DNA of 16,094 bases from an uncultured Eubacteriales bacterium. Its GTDB lineage: Bacteria; Bacillota; Clostridia; Oscillospirales; Butyricicoccaceae. The translations under genes and the position numbers were made by a program. Every line of letters starts with the position of its first letter. Position 1 is the stretch's first letter. Shown here one piece after another: positions 1 to 6,372 of this stretch. The notes under the pieces were generated by a model. It saw nothing but the letters and a program-made list of their open reading frames with translations, made no database searches and was not told the DNA's origin. The DNA lies in the NCBI GenBank assembly GCA_905199135.1, contig CAJKFC010000041.1, positions 1 to 16,094 of the forward strand, in the 5' to 3' direction.

Positions 1-251
<251 letters not shown>

Positions 252-330
252 AATATTTATTGTTGGCAACCGAAAGAAGATTGCCGGAAACTCTTTGTTC
301 AGTTTTTAATGTGCTGTGCACAATTTAACA

Positions 331-445
331 GTAGGTGTTGATTACAGTGATGGTCCACCTGTTCCCATATCGAACACAGTAGTGAAATTCACTTGTGCCG
401 AAAATACTTGCCTGGAGACGGGCCGGGAAGATAGGTAATGCCTAC
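331..445 (+). rRNA. 5S ribosomal RNA
   Basis: A complete 5S rRNA. The 5' end GTAGGTGTTG pairs with the 3' end AATGCCTAC to form helix I. Between them lie the conserved loop text CCATATCGAACACAGTAGTGAA and the CTTGCCTGGAGACGGGCCGGGA-type arm. Length is about 115 nt, normal for the class. It is followed at once by an intrinsic terminator, so it ends the rRNA operon. Confidence 0.96.
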
Positions 446-451
446 ACAGAG

Positions 452-479
452 AAAGACAGTCTATTGGCTGTCTTTTTTT
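452..479 (+). terminator. Intrinsic terminator of the rRNA operon
   Basis: Perfect 8-bp stem AAAGACAG / CTGTCTTT (452-459 / 468-475) with an 8-nt loop, running into seven T. It starts six bases after the 5S 3' end. Confidence 0.93.
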
Positions 480-482
480 GTT

Positions 483-656
483 GTGTACTTTACCCCAACG
501 GACAAGTCCGCCGGGGACCCCGGGAGATTAAATAGCCGCGGCGGCACTCGCCGCCGGTCGAGCCCCGGCTCTCCATCTCCCGTCTCCTGTCCATCGTCTT
601 CCGTAGGGAACGGATTTTATGCTGTTCTTTTTTTATCTGTTTCCACAGGCTGTGGA
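483..656. repeat. Composite palindromic repeat, left copy
   Basis: Non-coding stretch made of nested inverted repeats. CCCC/GGGG arms enclose CGGAC-AA-GTCCG at about 495-518, followed by GACCCCGGG, then CGGCGGC-ACTC-GCCGCCG at about 537-556. A half-copy GTAGGGAACGG occurs at 603-613, and TCCACAG-G-CTGTGGA at 642-656. The first two hairpins and the linker GGGACCCCGGG recur in inverted orientation at 16000-16075, with different but still pairing stems. It fills the gap between the rRNA terminator and the convergent GNAT gene. No gene is seen here. Confidence 0.75.
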
Positions 657-659
657 GAT

Positions 660-1094
660 TTAAAGCTTTTTCAGAAAACAGACTATTCTGGCCTTTTCCT
701 CAAAGCCGCAGGATTTATGAAAGGATTGGCTAAGATGATTTTCAATGGAGCAGTCGGAGCCCATTTCGGCGCAGCCTTTTTCTTTTGCCCATTTTTCACA
801 GCTTTCAACAAGGCGCCTTGCCACTCCCTGATTTCTGTGGGCAGGCTCCACATAGACACCTTCGAGATAGGCCGTGGGGCTTGACGACGAGCCCTCTACA
901 TAGTCATTTCTCATCTGACACTGGGCAAATCCTATGGGTTTTTCCTCTGCGTATTCTATAAAAATACAGCCCTTTTCCCCTTCTGCCAAAGGGGAAAGCT
1001 CCTCGGCCAGTTCTTTTTCGCTGTGCCCGCTCCACAGCTTGAGGGCCAGAGAGACGGCGTCGGCCATTCTTGACTTGTCGGCTCTTAAAATCAC
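660..1094 (-). CDS. GNAT acetyltransferase, aminoglycoside 6'-N-acetyltransferase-like
   Basis: A 144-aa single-domain GNAT protein, transferring acetyl from acetyl-CoA to an amine in the cytoplasm. The text resembles AAC(6')-I type enzymes: WSGHSEKEL near residue 21, NDYVEG at 63-68, TAYLEGVYV at 74-82, the acetyl-CoA loop RNQGVA at 87-92, and the closing GSDCSIEN...FHKSCGFEE at about 112-133. The start is a GTG at 1094-1092, preceded by AGAGGTGA at good spacing; this site overlaps the stop of the upstream DUF3795 gene, four bases away, so the two are translationally coupled. The substrate cannot be read from sequence: AAC(6')-like chromosomal GNATs often have other or unknown targets, so resistance should not be assumed. 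No clear T-rich terminator follows. Confidence 0.85.
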   Translation of the reverse strand: MILRADKSRMADAVSLALKLWSGHSEKELAEELSPLAEGEKGCIFIEYAEEKPIGFAQCQMRNDYVEGSSSSPTAYLEGVYVEPAHRNQGVARRLVESCEKWAKEKGCAEMGSDCSIENHLSQSFHKSCGFEEKARIVCFLKKL

Positions 1095-1098
1095 TGTG

Positions 1099-1551
1099 TC
1101 ACCTCTTTTTATAAAGGATCAGTCGGGGGTCGGCGCCCAGATCGCCGTATTCGCATACCAGGAGAAAGTCCTCGCAGCCCACTATGCCATAGCACCTGTT
1201 TCCCTCTTTTTTGCATATCTGATTGCCGAGATAGATTCGGCTGTCGTCCAAAAACTTTACCGCTTTGCCGTGGGGCAGAGGGTATTCAAGGTTGACATAG
1301 GAGCCTTTTAGGCAGTTGAGATCCTCGACCTTTTCCATATCGGCTATGCCGAGGGAGTTGAACTCATCTATCAGGCGGGATTTGAGGTCACAGGGGGAAG
1401 GACATTTTGAACAGGCCGCAAGACCGCGTTTTTTGCAGCATTCGGCCACGGTACAGCTGCCGCCGAAAGGTTTGCCCTCTGTGGCGGCGCACCCTTTGCA
1501 GTCCTCTTTAAAGGGGCATTTCGAACACTCCGCTCCGCATATGGTATTCAT
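1099..1551 (-). CDS. DUF3795-type cysteine-rich protein
   Basis: A 150-aa protein whose N-terminal third is very rich in cysteine: C5, C9, C12, C18, C21, C33, C38, C39, C47, C50 and C54, opening with a CGAECSKCPF motif. This arrangement fits the DUF3795 family, thought to bind metal, probably zinc, with no settled function. The C-terminal half (residues 80-150) is a mixed region ending in a basic tail. The ATG start at 1551 has AAGGAG eight bases upstream. It is first in a two-gene operon with the GNAT gene. No transmembrane segment or signal peptide is visible. Confidence 0.8.
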   Translation of the reverse strand: MNTICGAECSKCPFKEDCKGCAATEGKPFGGSCTVAECCKKRGLAACSKCPSPCDLKSRLIDEFNSLGIADMEKVEDLNCLKGSYVNLEYPLPHGKAVKFLDDSRIYLGNQICKKEGNRCYGIVGCEDFLLVCEYGDLGADPRLILYKKR

Positions 1552-1585
1552 GGTGTTTTCTCCTTTTTAGAAAGTTTACAGGGCA

Positions 1586-1614
1586 ATTATATCATAAAAA
1601 GGCAGATATGGAAA
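1586..1614 (-). promoter_or_regulatory. Probable promoter of the DUF3795-GNAT operon
   Basis: On the minus strand TTTCCA (1614-1609), 17-bp spacer, TATAAT (1591-1586), about 35 bp before the DUF3795 start codon. The -10 is perfect; the -35 matches 4 of 6. Confidence 0.55.
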
Positions 1615-1656
1615 GTGCGGAAGGCGTGAGGTAGAGATAAAAGGCGAAGCAGGGGC

Positions 1657-1730
1657 GGAACGACACGGGGTCGTTCCCAACGAAGTGGGAGTTTTAAGTG
1701 CGGTGTAGGGAACGGCTTAAATGCCGTTCC
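1657..1730. repeat. Dispersed GGAACG palindrome pair
   Basis: Two inverted repeats of the family seen in tandem at 4834-5320: GGAACGA / TCGTTCC at 1657-1677 and GGAACGG / CCGTTCC at 1709-1730, the second preceded by GTAG. They lie between the minus-strand operon promoter and the plus-strand GntR-operon promoter. No coding potential is evident. Confidence 0.7.
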
Positions 1731-1821
1731 GTTGAGACAGAGCGATGAATAAGTCGGGTAAACGGCGGGATTTTGTGATTCCGTCGAAAATCTTACAATT
1801 AAATATATTTTCAAAAAGCTA

Positions 1822-1850
1822 TTGACAAATGGGGAATGATGGTGTACTAT
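1822..1850 (+). promoter_or_regulatory. Strong promoter of the GntR/ABC operon leader
   Basis: TTGACA (1822-1827), 17-bp spacer, TACTAT (1845-1850). A near-consensus sigma-A type promoter. The nearest gene in this orientation starts about 910 bp downstream, so the transcript would carry the whole repeat array as a leader. Confidence 0.85.
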
Positions 1851-1870
1851 TGTATTAGTTAGTTAACACA
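1851..1870. promoter_or_regulatory. Probable YtrA/GntR operator
   Basis: Directly after the -10 lies an imperfect inverted repeat TGTATTA-N6-TAACACA (arms pair at 6 of 7 positions), covering the expected transcription start. The position fits autorepression by the GntR protein encoded at 2762. The assignment to that protein is inference from position and the class of regulator. Confidence 0.6.
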
Positions 1871-2032
1871 GCAATACAAACCCAAAGAAAAGTGCGGATA
1901 AGTTTTTCGAACCGCGCACAAAAAGGCGCGGTCGGTTCAGACGGCCGCCGACAGGATTTTGCGGATAAGGCAAGCCGAGCAAACTTAAGCAGGGCTTATA
2001 ATATAGGGCAAAACCAAGCTTCTTCACGGAAT
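1871..2032 (+). other. Leader segment upstream of the repeat array
   Basis: Start of the presumed long leader. It holds a hairpin CCGCGC / GCGCGG (1912-1917 / 1926-1931) and a stretch (about 1955-2030) weakly resembling a decayed array unit. No convincing start site or gene is seen. Confidence 0.4.
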
Positions 2033-2727
2033 GAAAGTCCCGACGGACGGCAGACAGCCCGAAGTTCGGCAAAATCGCAGGGCGACCTCGGCGGGGCTTG
2101 TGTAAAAGCAAATCAAGCCGTTCGGTGGGACGAAAGTCTTGAAGAACAGCAGACGGCTAAAAGCACGGCAAGGCCGTGGGGTAATATCGGTGGAGCTTGT
2201 GTAAAAGCAAATCAAGTCTTTCACGGAATGAAAGTCTTGAGGGACGGCAGACAGCCCGAAGTTCGGCAAAATCGCAGGGCGACCTCGGCGGAGTTTGTGC
2301 GAAAGCAAACACAAGCTTTTCCGCGGGATGAAAGTCCCGAATAGCGGCAGACAGCCCGAATCACGGCAAGGCTGCGGTGCAACTTCGGCGGAGTTTGTGC
2401 GAAAGCAAACGCAAGTTTTTCCGTGAGATGAAAGTCACGAATAGCGGCATACTGTCCGAATCACGGCAAGGCCGCGGGACTATCTCGATGGGATTTGTTC
2501 GAAAGAAAAGCAAACCTTTAAGCGGGGCGAAAATCCCGGCGGACGGAAGATCGTTCGAAGCACGGCAAGGCTGCGGTGCAACTTCGGCGGAGCTTGCGCG
2601 AAAGTAAACACGAGCTTTTCGGCGGGGCGAAAGTCCCGACGGACGGAAGACAGCTCAAAGTCTGACAAGACCTCGGTGTAATCTCGGCGGGGCTTATTCA
2701 AAATAAAACACAAGCCTTTCGGCTTGA
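2033..2727 (+). repeat. Seven tandem ~99-nt units resembling structured RNA
   Basis: Units start (at GAAAGTC or its variant) at 2033, 2132, 2230, 2330, 2430, 2529 and 2629, a period of 98-100 nt. Each holds, in order: a CGGG-GAAA-CCCG-like hairpin; a short GGC-AGACA-GCC hairpin; a CACGGC-AAG-GCCGTG-like element; and a longer arm, e.g. GTTTGTG...CACAAGC. The arm's two sides differ between units yet still pair: GGCTTG/CAAGCC in unit 1, GTTTGTG/CACAAGC in unit 3, GTTTGTG/CGCAAGT in unit 4, AGCTTGCG/CACGAGCT in unit 6. Unit lengths of 98 and 100 nt break any reading frame, and the open frame across the first units has low-complexity composition and no good ribosome site, so I read it as non-coding. 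I do not recognise it as a known RNA family. It lies in the leader of the GntR/ABC operon. Confidence 0.8.
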
Positions 2728-2761
2728 AACTGACGACAAACCATAAAAAAGGAGGGGTTAT

Positions 2762-3154
2762 ATGGCCTGGGATTTTGACGACAAGAGGCCTGTATATCTT
2801 CAGATTTCAGAGATGATAAAAGACATGATTTTCAAGGGGCAGTATACGGCGGGCGACCGCCTGCCCTCGGTGAGGGAGCTTTCAGTGGAGGCGGCGGTCA
2901 ACCCCAACACCATGCAGAGGGCTTTAGGCGATTTGGAGCGTGAGGGCTACATATGCACCGAGCGCACCAGCGGAAAGTACATCACATCGGACGGAGATTT
3001 TTTGAAAATGAAGAAAAGACAGTACGCCGCCGACCTCATAAGGGGAAGCGTGGAAAAGCTCATCGAGCTGGGAATGAACAAAAACGACATCGAGACACTT
3101 ATAACAGACATATTTGAAGGAGGGGTGAAAGATGAATGTGCTGAAATGCAGTAA
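2762..3154 (+). CDS. GntR-family transcriptional regulator, YtrA subfamily
   Basis: A 130-aa short GntR protein. Residues ~10-75 form the winged helix-turn-helix, with the family text VYLQISEMIKDMI, AGDRLPSVREL and NPNTMQRALGDLEREGYI. The C-terminal ~55 residues are a short helical dimerisation tail rather than a large effector domain, which marks the YtrA group. Members usually repress the ABC transporter operon they precede, often one responding to cell-envelope stress. AAGGAGGGG sits just upstream of the ATG. The ATPase start overlaps its last 23 bp, so it is the first gene of a three-gene operon. The promoter at 1822 with its palindrome is the likely autoregulated site. Confidence 0.93.
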   Translation: MAWDFDDKRPVYLQISEMIKDMIFKGQYTAGDRLPSVRELSVEAAVNPNTMQRALGDLEREGYICTERTSGKYITSDGDFLKMKKRQYAADLIRGSVEKLIELGMNKNDIETLITDIFEGGVKDECAEMQ

Positions 3155-3827
3155 TCTTTCAAAAAACTACGGCAGAACGGCCGCTTTGAGCTCTGTGGAC
3201 TTGGAGCTTGAAAGCGGAAAGATAATCGGTCTTTTGGGTCCCAACGGCTCGGGCAAGACGACATTTATCAAGCTCATAGCGGGGCTTCTCACCAAAAGCT
3301 GCGGACAGCTCTTGGTGTGCGGCAAGGAGGTATCAAAGGAGACCTGCTCCCTTGTGTCCTATCTTCCCGAGAGGACATATTTAAGCGACTGGATGACAGT
3401 CAAGGACATGATTGAGTTTTTCAGGGATTTTTACCCCGACTTTGATGTAAAAAGAGCGGGCGAAATGCTTTCAAACCTCGGCATCGACATAAATCAGCGC
3501 CTCAAGACCATGTCCAAGGGCACAAAGGAGAAAGTTCAGCTCATTTTGGTCATGAGCCGCAGGGCAAAGCTCTATCTCCTTGACGAGCCCATAGGCGGCG
3601 TCGACCCCGCCGCAAGAGACTATATCTTAAAGACGATAGTGTCCAACTACGCAGAGGATTCCACCGTCATAATCTCCACACACCTCATCTCCGACATCGA
3701 GCCCGTTTTGGACGAAGTCATATTTTTGCAGAACGGCAGAGTGGTGCTCCAGTCGGGCGCCGACGATTTGAGAGAGCGCGAGGGCAAATCGGTGGACGGA
3801 GTGTTCAGGGAGGTATTCAGATGTTAG
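3132..3827 (+). CDS. ABC transporter ATP-binding protein (YtrB-like)
   Basis: A 231-aa nucleotide-binding subunit, cytoplasmic, energising the permease encoded next. Walker A GPNGSGKT is at residues 36-43, the signature is a variant MSKGTKEK at 127-134 in place of LSGGQ, Walker B LYLLDEP at 147-153, the D-loop GGVDP at 155-159 and the switch histidine STH at 182-184. The Q-loop position reads SYLPE, as in exporters associated with YtrA regulators. The length is normal for this small class. It overlaps the GntR gene by 23 bp and the permease by 7 bp, indicating coupled translation. The substrate cannot be read from sequence. Confidence 0.93.
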   Translation: MNVLKCSNLSKNYGRTAALSSVDLELESGKIIGLLGPNGSGKTTFIKLIAGLLTKSCGQLLVCGKEVSKETCSLVSYLPERTYLSDWMTVKDMIEFFRDFYPDFDVKRAGEMLSNLGIDINQRLKTMSKGTKEKVQLILVMSRRAKLYLLDEPIGGVDPAARDYILKTIVSNYAEDSTVIISTHLISDIEPVLDEVIFLQNGRVVLQSGADDLREREGKSVDGVFREVFRC

Positions 3828-4621
3828 GCAAGCTTTTAAAATACGAGGTCAAATCGGTCAGCAGGACATACCTGCCCATATATGTCCTTGTGATTCTCAT
3901 GGCGGTGGTCAACAAGATTCTGTCGGTCGTTTCGCCCAGCAGCTTCGAGACTCCAAAGGTGATATCTGCGATGGGCTACGGCATGGTGCTTTTCGGCATC
4001 TATCTCGTGACATTCTTCGTAAGCGTAATGCGCTTTAAGACAAACCTTTTGGGCGACGAGGGGTATCTGATGTTCACCCTGCCCGTGTCGAGAAATCAGC
4101 TCATAATGACAAAGACCATATCGGCCGTTATCTTTTCGATAATAAGCGTGGCGGTGGGACTGCTTTCGGTATTTATTCTTCTGCCCTACGGCGAGCTTCT
4201 GAGATCTTTCGGAGTGTTTTTTGAGGATCTGGGAGACGCAGTCAGGGCGATAGGCGGCTTCAATGTGTTCATGTACGGCCTCTATATGCTGGCGATAGTC
4301 ATTCTCTCGGCGGCAATGCTCTATCTTCCCATTTACCTTGCCATGGCCATGGGTCAGACGGCAAATAAAAATAAGCTTCTGGCTTCCTTCGGCTGGTATT
4401 TCGTCATCAACTTCATTCATCAGACAGTGATTACTATCCTCTTCACCATGGCTGCAAACACCGGCCTTTTGGAGAAAATGGGACAGGTTTTCATGAATAT
4501 GCCGGCCTCTGGTCAGGTGCACTTCATGTTCTTCTGCGTGATAGCCTACCAGCTTGTGATATGCGCCCTGTGCTATTTCCTCACGGCAAATATTCTCACA
4601 AACAAGCTCAATCTTGAATAG
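3821..4621 (+). CDS. ABC transporter permease, six-helix ABC-2-like
   Basis: A 266-aa integral membrane protein with about six hydrophobic segments (roughly 18-38, 50-70, 100-122, 150-178, 188-212, 234-258). The cytoplasmic loop EGYLMFTLPVSRNQLIMTK at 80-98 is typical of permeases paired with YtrB-like ATPases. The start codon lies within the ATPase stop (ATGTTAG). With the ATPase it should form a membrane exporter or envelope-stress transporter; the cargo is unknown. Strong adenine bias on the opposite strand creates a long spurious minus-strand frame here, ignored. Confidence 0.9.
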   Translation: MLGKLLKYEVKSVSRTYLPIYVLVILMAVVNKILSVVSPSSFETPKVISAMGYGMVLFGIYLVTFFVSVMRFKTNLLGDEGYLMFTLPVSRNQLIMTKTISAVIFSIISVAVGLLSVFILLPYGELLRSFGVFFEDLGDAVRAIGGFNVFMYGLYMLAIVILSAAMLYLPIYLAMAMGQTANKNKLLASFGWYFVINFIHQTVITILFTMAANTGLLEKMGQVFMNMPASGQVHFMFFCVIAYQLVICALCYFLTANILTNKLNLE

Positions 4622-4655
4622 CTTTCGAATAGCTTGACATACACTCATATGTTTC

Positions 4656-4677
4656 GCCGCCTGCAAATGCAGGCGGC
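4656..4677 (+). other. Strong hairpin after the permease gene
   Basis: Perfect 9-bp stem GCCGCCTGC / GCAGGCGGC with loop AAAT. No T-run follows, so it is not an intrinsic terminator. It lies just before the AGGGGG site of the small frame at 4692 and could protect upstream mRNA or influence that start. Confidence 0.6.
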
Positions 4678-4691
4678 AGGGGGACGGGTAA

Positions 4692-4781
4692 ATGAAAAAA
4701 TATTTATTGTTTTCGGTTCTTTTTGCCCTTTTATTGTTGGTTTTGATTGAGGGCAGAAGAAGAAATATAAAAAACGCCTGA
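4692..4781 (+). CDS. Possible 29-aa single-pass membrane peptide
   Basis: A short frame encoding MKKYLLFSVL, a hydrophobic run through residue 19, then EGRRRNIKNA. It shows the classic layout of a small membrane protein: two lysines, a ~16-residue hydrophobic helix and a basic C-terminal tail, predicted tail-in. AGGGGG (about 4678-4683) lies at a workable distance from the ATG. The stop codon TGA falls in the loop of the following terminator, so translation to the end would run into the hairpin. It follows the ABC permease by 70 bp and may belong to that operon. The codon usage is more A/T-rich than neighbours, and chance cannot be excluded. Confidence 0.45.
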   Translation: MKKYLLFSVLFALLLLVLIEGRRRNIKNA

Positions 4782-4796
4782 AAAGGCGTTTTTTTA
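4771..4796 (+). terminator. Intrinsic terminator of the GntR/ABC operon
   Basis: Stem AAAACGCCT / AGGCGTTTT (4771-4779 / 4784-4792) with loop GAAA, running into a T tract to 4796. Confidence 0.92.
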
Positions 4797-4833
4797 TTTG
4801 TGCACAGGCTGTGGATTTTTTGCCTGTTTTTGC

Positions 4834-5320
4834 GGAACGGCATGATAGCCGTTCCCTACGGGTACAGGTTTTATGATTTTTGTAGGGAACGACCGTGTGT
4901 CGTTCCGTTGGGTTTGCAGGTTGATTTGGCTTTACGGAACGGCATGATAGCCGTTCCCTACAAGTGCAGGTTTTATGATTTTTGTAGGGAACGACCTATG
5001 TGTCGTTCCGTTGGGTTTGCAGGTTGATTCGGCTTTGCGGAACGGCATGATAGCCGTTTCTCTACGGGTACAGGTTTAATGATTTTTGTAGGGAACGACC
5101 GTGTGTCGTTCCGTTTGATTTGTGCGTTGATTTGGCTTTGCGGAACGGCATGATAGCCGTTCCCTACGGGTGTAGGTTTTATGATTTTTGCAGGGAACGA
5201 CCTATGTGTCGTTCCGTTGGGTTTGTGCGTTGATTTGGCTTTTCGGAACGGCATGATAGCCGTTCCCTACGGGTGCAGGTTTTATGATTTTTGCAGGGAA
5301 CGACCTCGTGTCGTTCATTA
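4834..5320. repeat. Five ~103-bp tandem palindromic repeats
   Basis: Units start at 4834, 4936, 5039, 5142 and 5245. Each unit has two inverted repeats about 30 bp apart: GGAACGG-catgata-CCGTTCC then GTAGGGAACGA...TCGTTCC, joined by conserved linkers containing GGTTTTATGATTTTTG and TTGGCTTT. The last unit is cut off at TCGTTCATTAC. Unit 3 has point changes in its first palindrome. The short open frames seen across it are by-products of the repeat. Single copies occur at 1657-1730 and 15888-15961. The block fills the gap between two convergent terminators. Confidence 0.92.
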
Positions 5321-5332
5321 CACAAGAACTAT

Positions 5333-5359
5333 AAAAAAAGAACGCCTTTCGGCGTTCTT
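5333..5359 (-). terminator. Intrinsic terminator of the ribU-like gene
   Basis: On the minus strand AAGAACGCC-GAAA-GGCGTTCTT followed by a T run (A tract at 5333-5339 on the plus strand). It starts seven bases after the stop codon of the ECF gene. Confidence 0.92.
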
Positions 5360-5365
5360 ATGTAT

Positions 5366-5959
5366 TTATTTCATCTTTTCCAGCATTTTGCCGCTCTTTT
5401 TGTAGAGCAGGACGGTGATTATGCTGAGTATCACGCCTTTGACAAGGTTAAACGGCACAACGCCCCAAACGACATAGCTTGTAATGGAGGTTATATTGGG
5501 GTTGACCTTTTGGCACATATCGAGAATTGCCTCCACAGGCATCATTACCTTTGCGTAGAAGGGTATGAGCATATAGGCGTTTGTTATTGCGCCCGCCGCG
5601 ATGAGGGCGGCAGTGGCGGCAACGCAGCCTATGACGACCTTTTTGACATCTTTATTGTTTCTTGTTATGAGCCACAGGGCGACAGCCATGGCTGTCAGCA
5701 TTATAAAGTCGGCAAGTTCTCCAACTCCGCCCGTCTGGGTGGACAAAAGGTGGATGAGATCCTTGATGAGCAGGGCGGATACCGCTTCTTTGAGACCGAG
5801 CGTCAGAACCGCGATGAGTATTACGGCGCCCGAGATGTCGACCTTTAAAAAGGGCGGCGTCATGGGGATGTTGAACTCGATGAACATGAGTACGGTGGCG
5901 ATGGCGGCAAAGAGAGCTATGCTGACAAGCTTCTTTGTCTTGGTGTTCCGGTTTTTCAT
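5366..5959 (-). CDS. ribU: Riboflavin ECF transporter S component (RibU-like)
   Basis: A 197-aa membrane protein that captures riboflavin and works with a shared ECF energising module (EcfA/A'/T) encoded elsewhere. After a basic N-terminus (KNRNTKTKK) comes ALFAAIATVL at 15-24, the helix-1 AxxxA-type interface, then FLKVDISG at 37-44, GLKEAVSALLIKDLIHLL at 55-72 and GELADFIM at 80-87, as in RibU proteins. About six hydrophobic segments are present. A longer in-frame start at 6082 would read through the riboswitch, so I chose the ATG at 5959, with GTGAGG upstream. Expression is controlled by the FMN riboswitch, which fixes the substrate as riboflavin-related. Confidence 0.92.
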   Translation of the reverse strand: MKNRNTKTKKLVSIALFAAIATVLMFIEFNIPMTPPFLKVDISGAVILIAVLTLGLKEAVSALLIKDLIHLLSTQTGGVGELADFIMLTAMAVALWLITRNNKDVKKVVIGCVAATAALIAAGAITNAYMLIPFYAKVMMPVEAILDMCQKVNPNITSITSYVVWGVVPFNLVKGVILSIITVLLYKKSGKMLEKMK

Positions 5960-5986
5960 AGTAAAATCCTCACTTTCGATTTTACT
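5960..5986 (-). other. Hairpin presenting the ribU ribosome binding site
   Basis: On the minus strand a perfect 9-bp inverted repeat AGTAAAATC / GATTTTACT flanks the loop GAAAGTGAG; the GTGAGG site straddles loop and arm, and the 3' arm abuts the start codon. It could add translational control below the riboswitch. Inference from structure only. Confidence 0.5.
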
Positions 5987-6009
5987 GCACACGAGGTAAA
6001 GACCGAAGT

Positions 6010-6035
6010 AAAAAACCCCCCGAAAACTCGGGGGG
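6010..6035 (-). terminator. Riboswitch expression-platform terminator
   Basis: On the minus strand an 8-bp G/C-rich stem (CCCCCCGA / TCGGGGGG, loop GTTT) followed by six T, between the FMN aptamer and the ribU start. This fits transcription termination when FMN is bound. Confidence 0.9.
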
Positions 6036-6071
6036 AATACCTCAAAAAGACCTTTTTTCAAAAGGTAAAAA

Positions 6072-6189
6072 TCTTCTTTCATCCGGACTGTAACCGTCGG
6101 CTCCGGAGTCTCACCGGATCAGCTTGCGCTCGCGGGCTTGACGGAAAACCGCCTCACCGCCGGTAGGGAATTGCACCCTGCCCCGAAGA
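6072..6189 (-). ncRNA. FMN riboswitch (RFN element)
   Basis: Minus-strand aptamer with the standard conserved blocks in order: TCTTCGGGGCAGGGTG, AATTCCCTACCGGCGGT, AAGCCCGCGAG, GATCCGGTGAGACTCCGGAG, CCGACGGTTACAGT and CCGGATGAAAGAAGA. Helix P1 is TCTTC / GAAGA. It lies between a consensus promoter and the ribU-like gene, with a terminator downstream of the aptamer. Known role: FMN binding turns off riboflavin uptake genes. Confidence 0.97.
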
Positions 6190-6210
6190 CAGTATTTTAT
6201 TTACGCTGTT

Positions 6211-6239
6211 ATTTTAGCACTTAAAGCCCTGTGTGTCAA
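6211..6239 (-). promoter_or_regulatory. Promoter of the FMN riboswitch-ribU transcript
   Basis: Minus strand TTGACA (6239-6234), 17-bp spacer, TAAAAT (6216-6211), about 22 bp before the aptamer. Confidence 0.88.
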
Positions 6240-6309
6240 CAGTTTTTTGCTCCCGTCTGCCTAAAAATGCAGGAAAAGGGTAATCAATCGGACAGAAGCC
6301 CCTCGCCCC

Positions 6310-6338
6310 TTTACTTGCGCCCCTTTGGGTGGTATAAT
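6310..6338 (+). promoter_or_regulatory. Probable promoter of the DUF6273-like array
   Basis: TTTACT (6310-6315), 17-bp spacer, TATAAT (6333-6338), 35 bp before the first paralogue start. Perfect -10, 4 of 6 at -35. The text around it (CCCTTTGGGTGGTATAATGGTTT) is echoed before the small gene at 8092. Confidence 0.7.
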
Positions 6339-6372
6339 GGTTTTAAGTATAACATTACACAGGGGGTGTATT

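Noticed and set aside
1892..2344. A 150-codon open frame across the first repeat units
   Set aside because: It follows from the 99-nt period being a multiple of three for the first units; later 98- and 100-nt units break it, composition is odd, and no good ribosome site precedes it.
2033..2727. CRISPR array
   Set aside because: The units are degenerate over their full ~99 nt with no constant repeat alternating with unique spacers, and no cas genes are present.
2711..2730. Terminator-like hairpin AAGCC-TTTC-GGCTT before the GntR gene
   Set aside because: No T tract follows, and it forms the decayed end of the last array unit.
3836..4843. A 335-codon minus-strand frame opposite the ABC permease
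   Set aside because: Antisense shadow of a clear permease gene; it is rich in His, Tyr and Cys with no domain, and it crosses the operon terminator.
4834..5320. CRISPR array or small coding frames in the tandem repeats
   Set aside because: Whole 103-bp units repeat, so there are no unique spacers; the short frames come from the repeat itself.
5960..6082. Longer start (6082) for the RibU-like protein
   Set aside because: It would encode 41 residues from the riboswitch end and terminator, without a ribosome site; the ATG at 5959 fits the family N-terminus.
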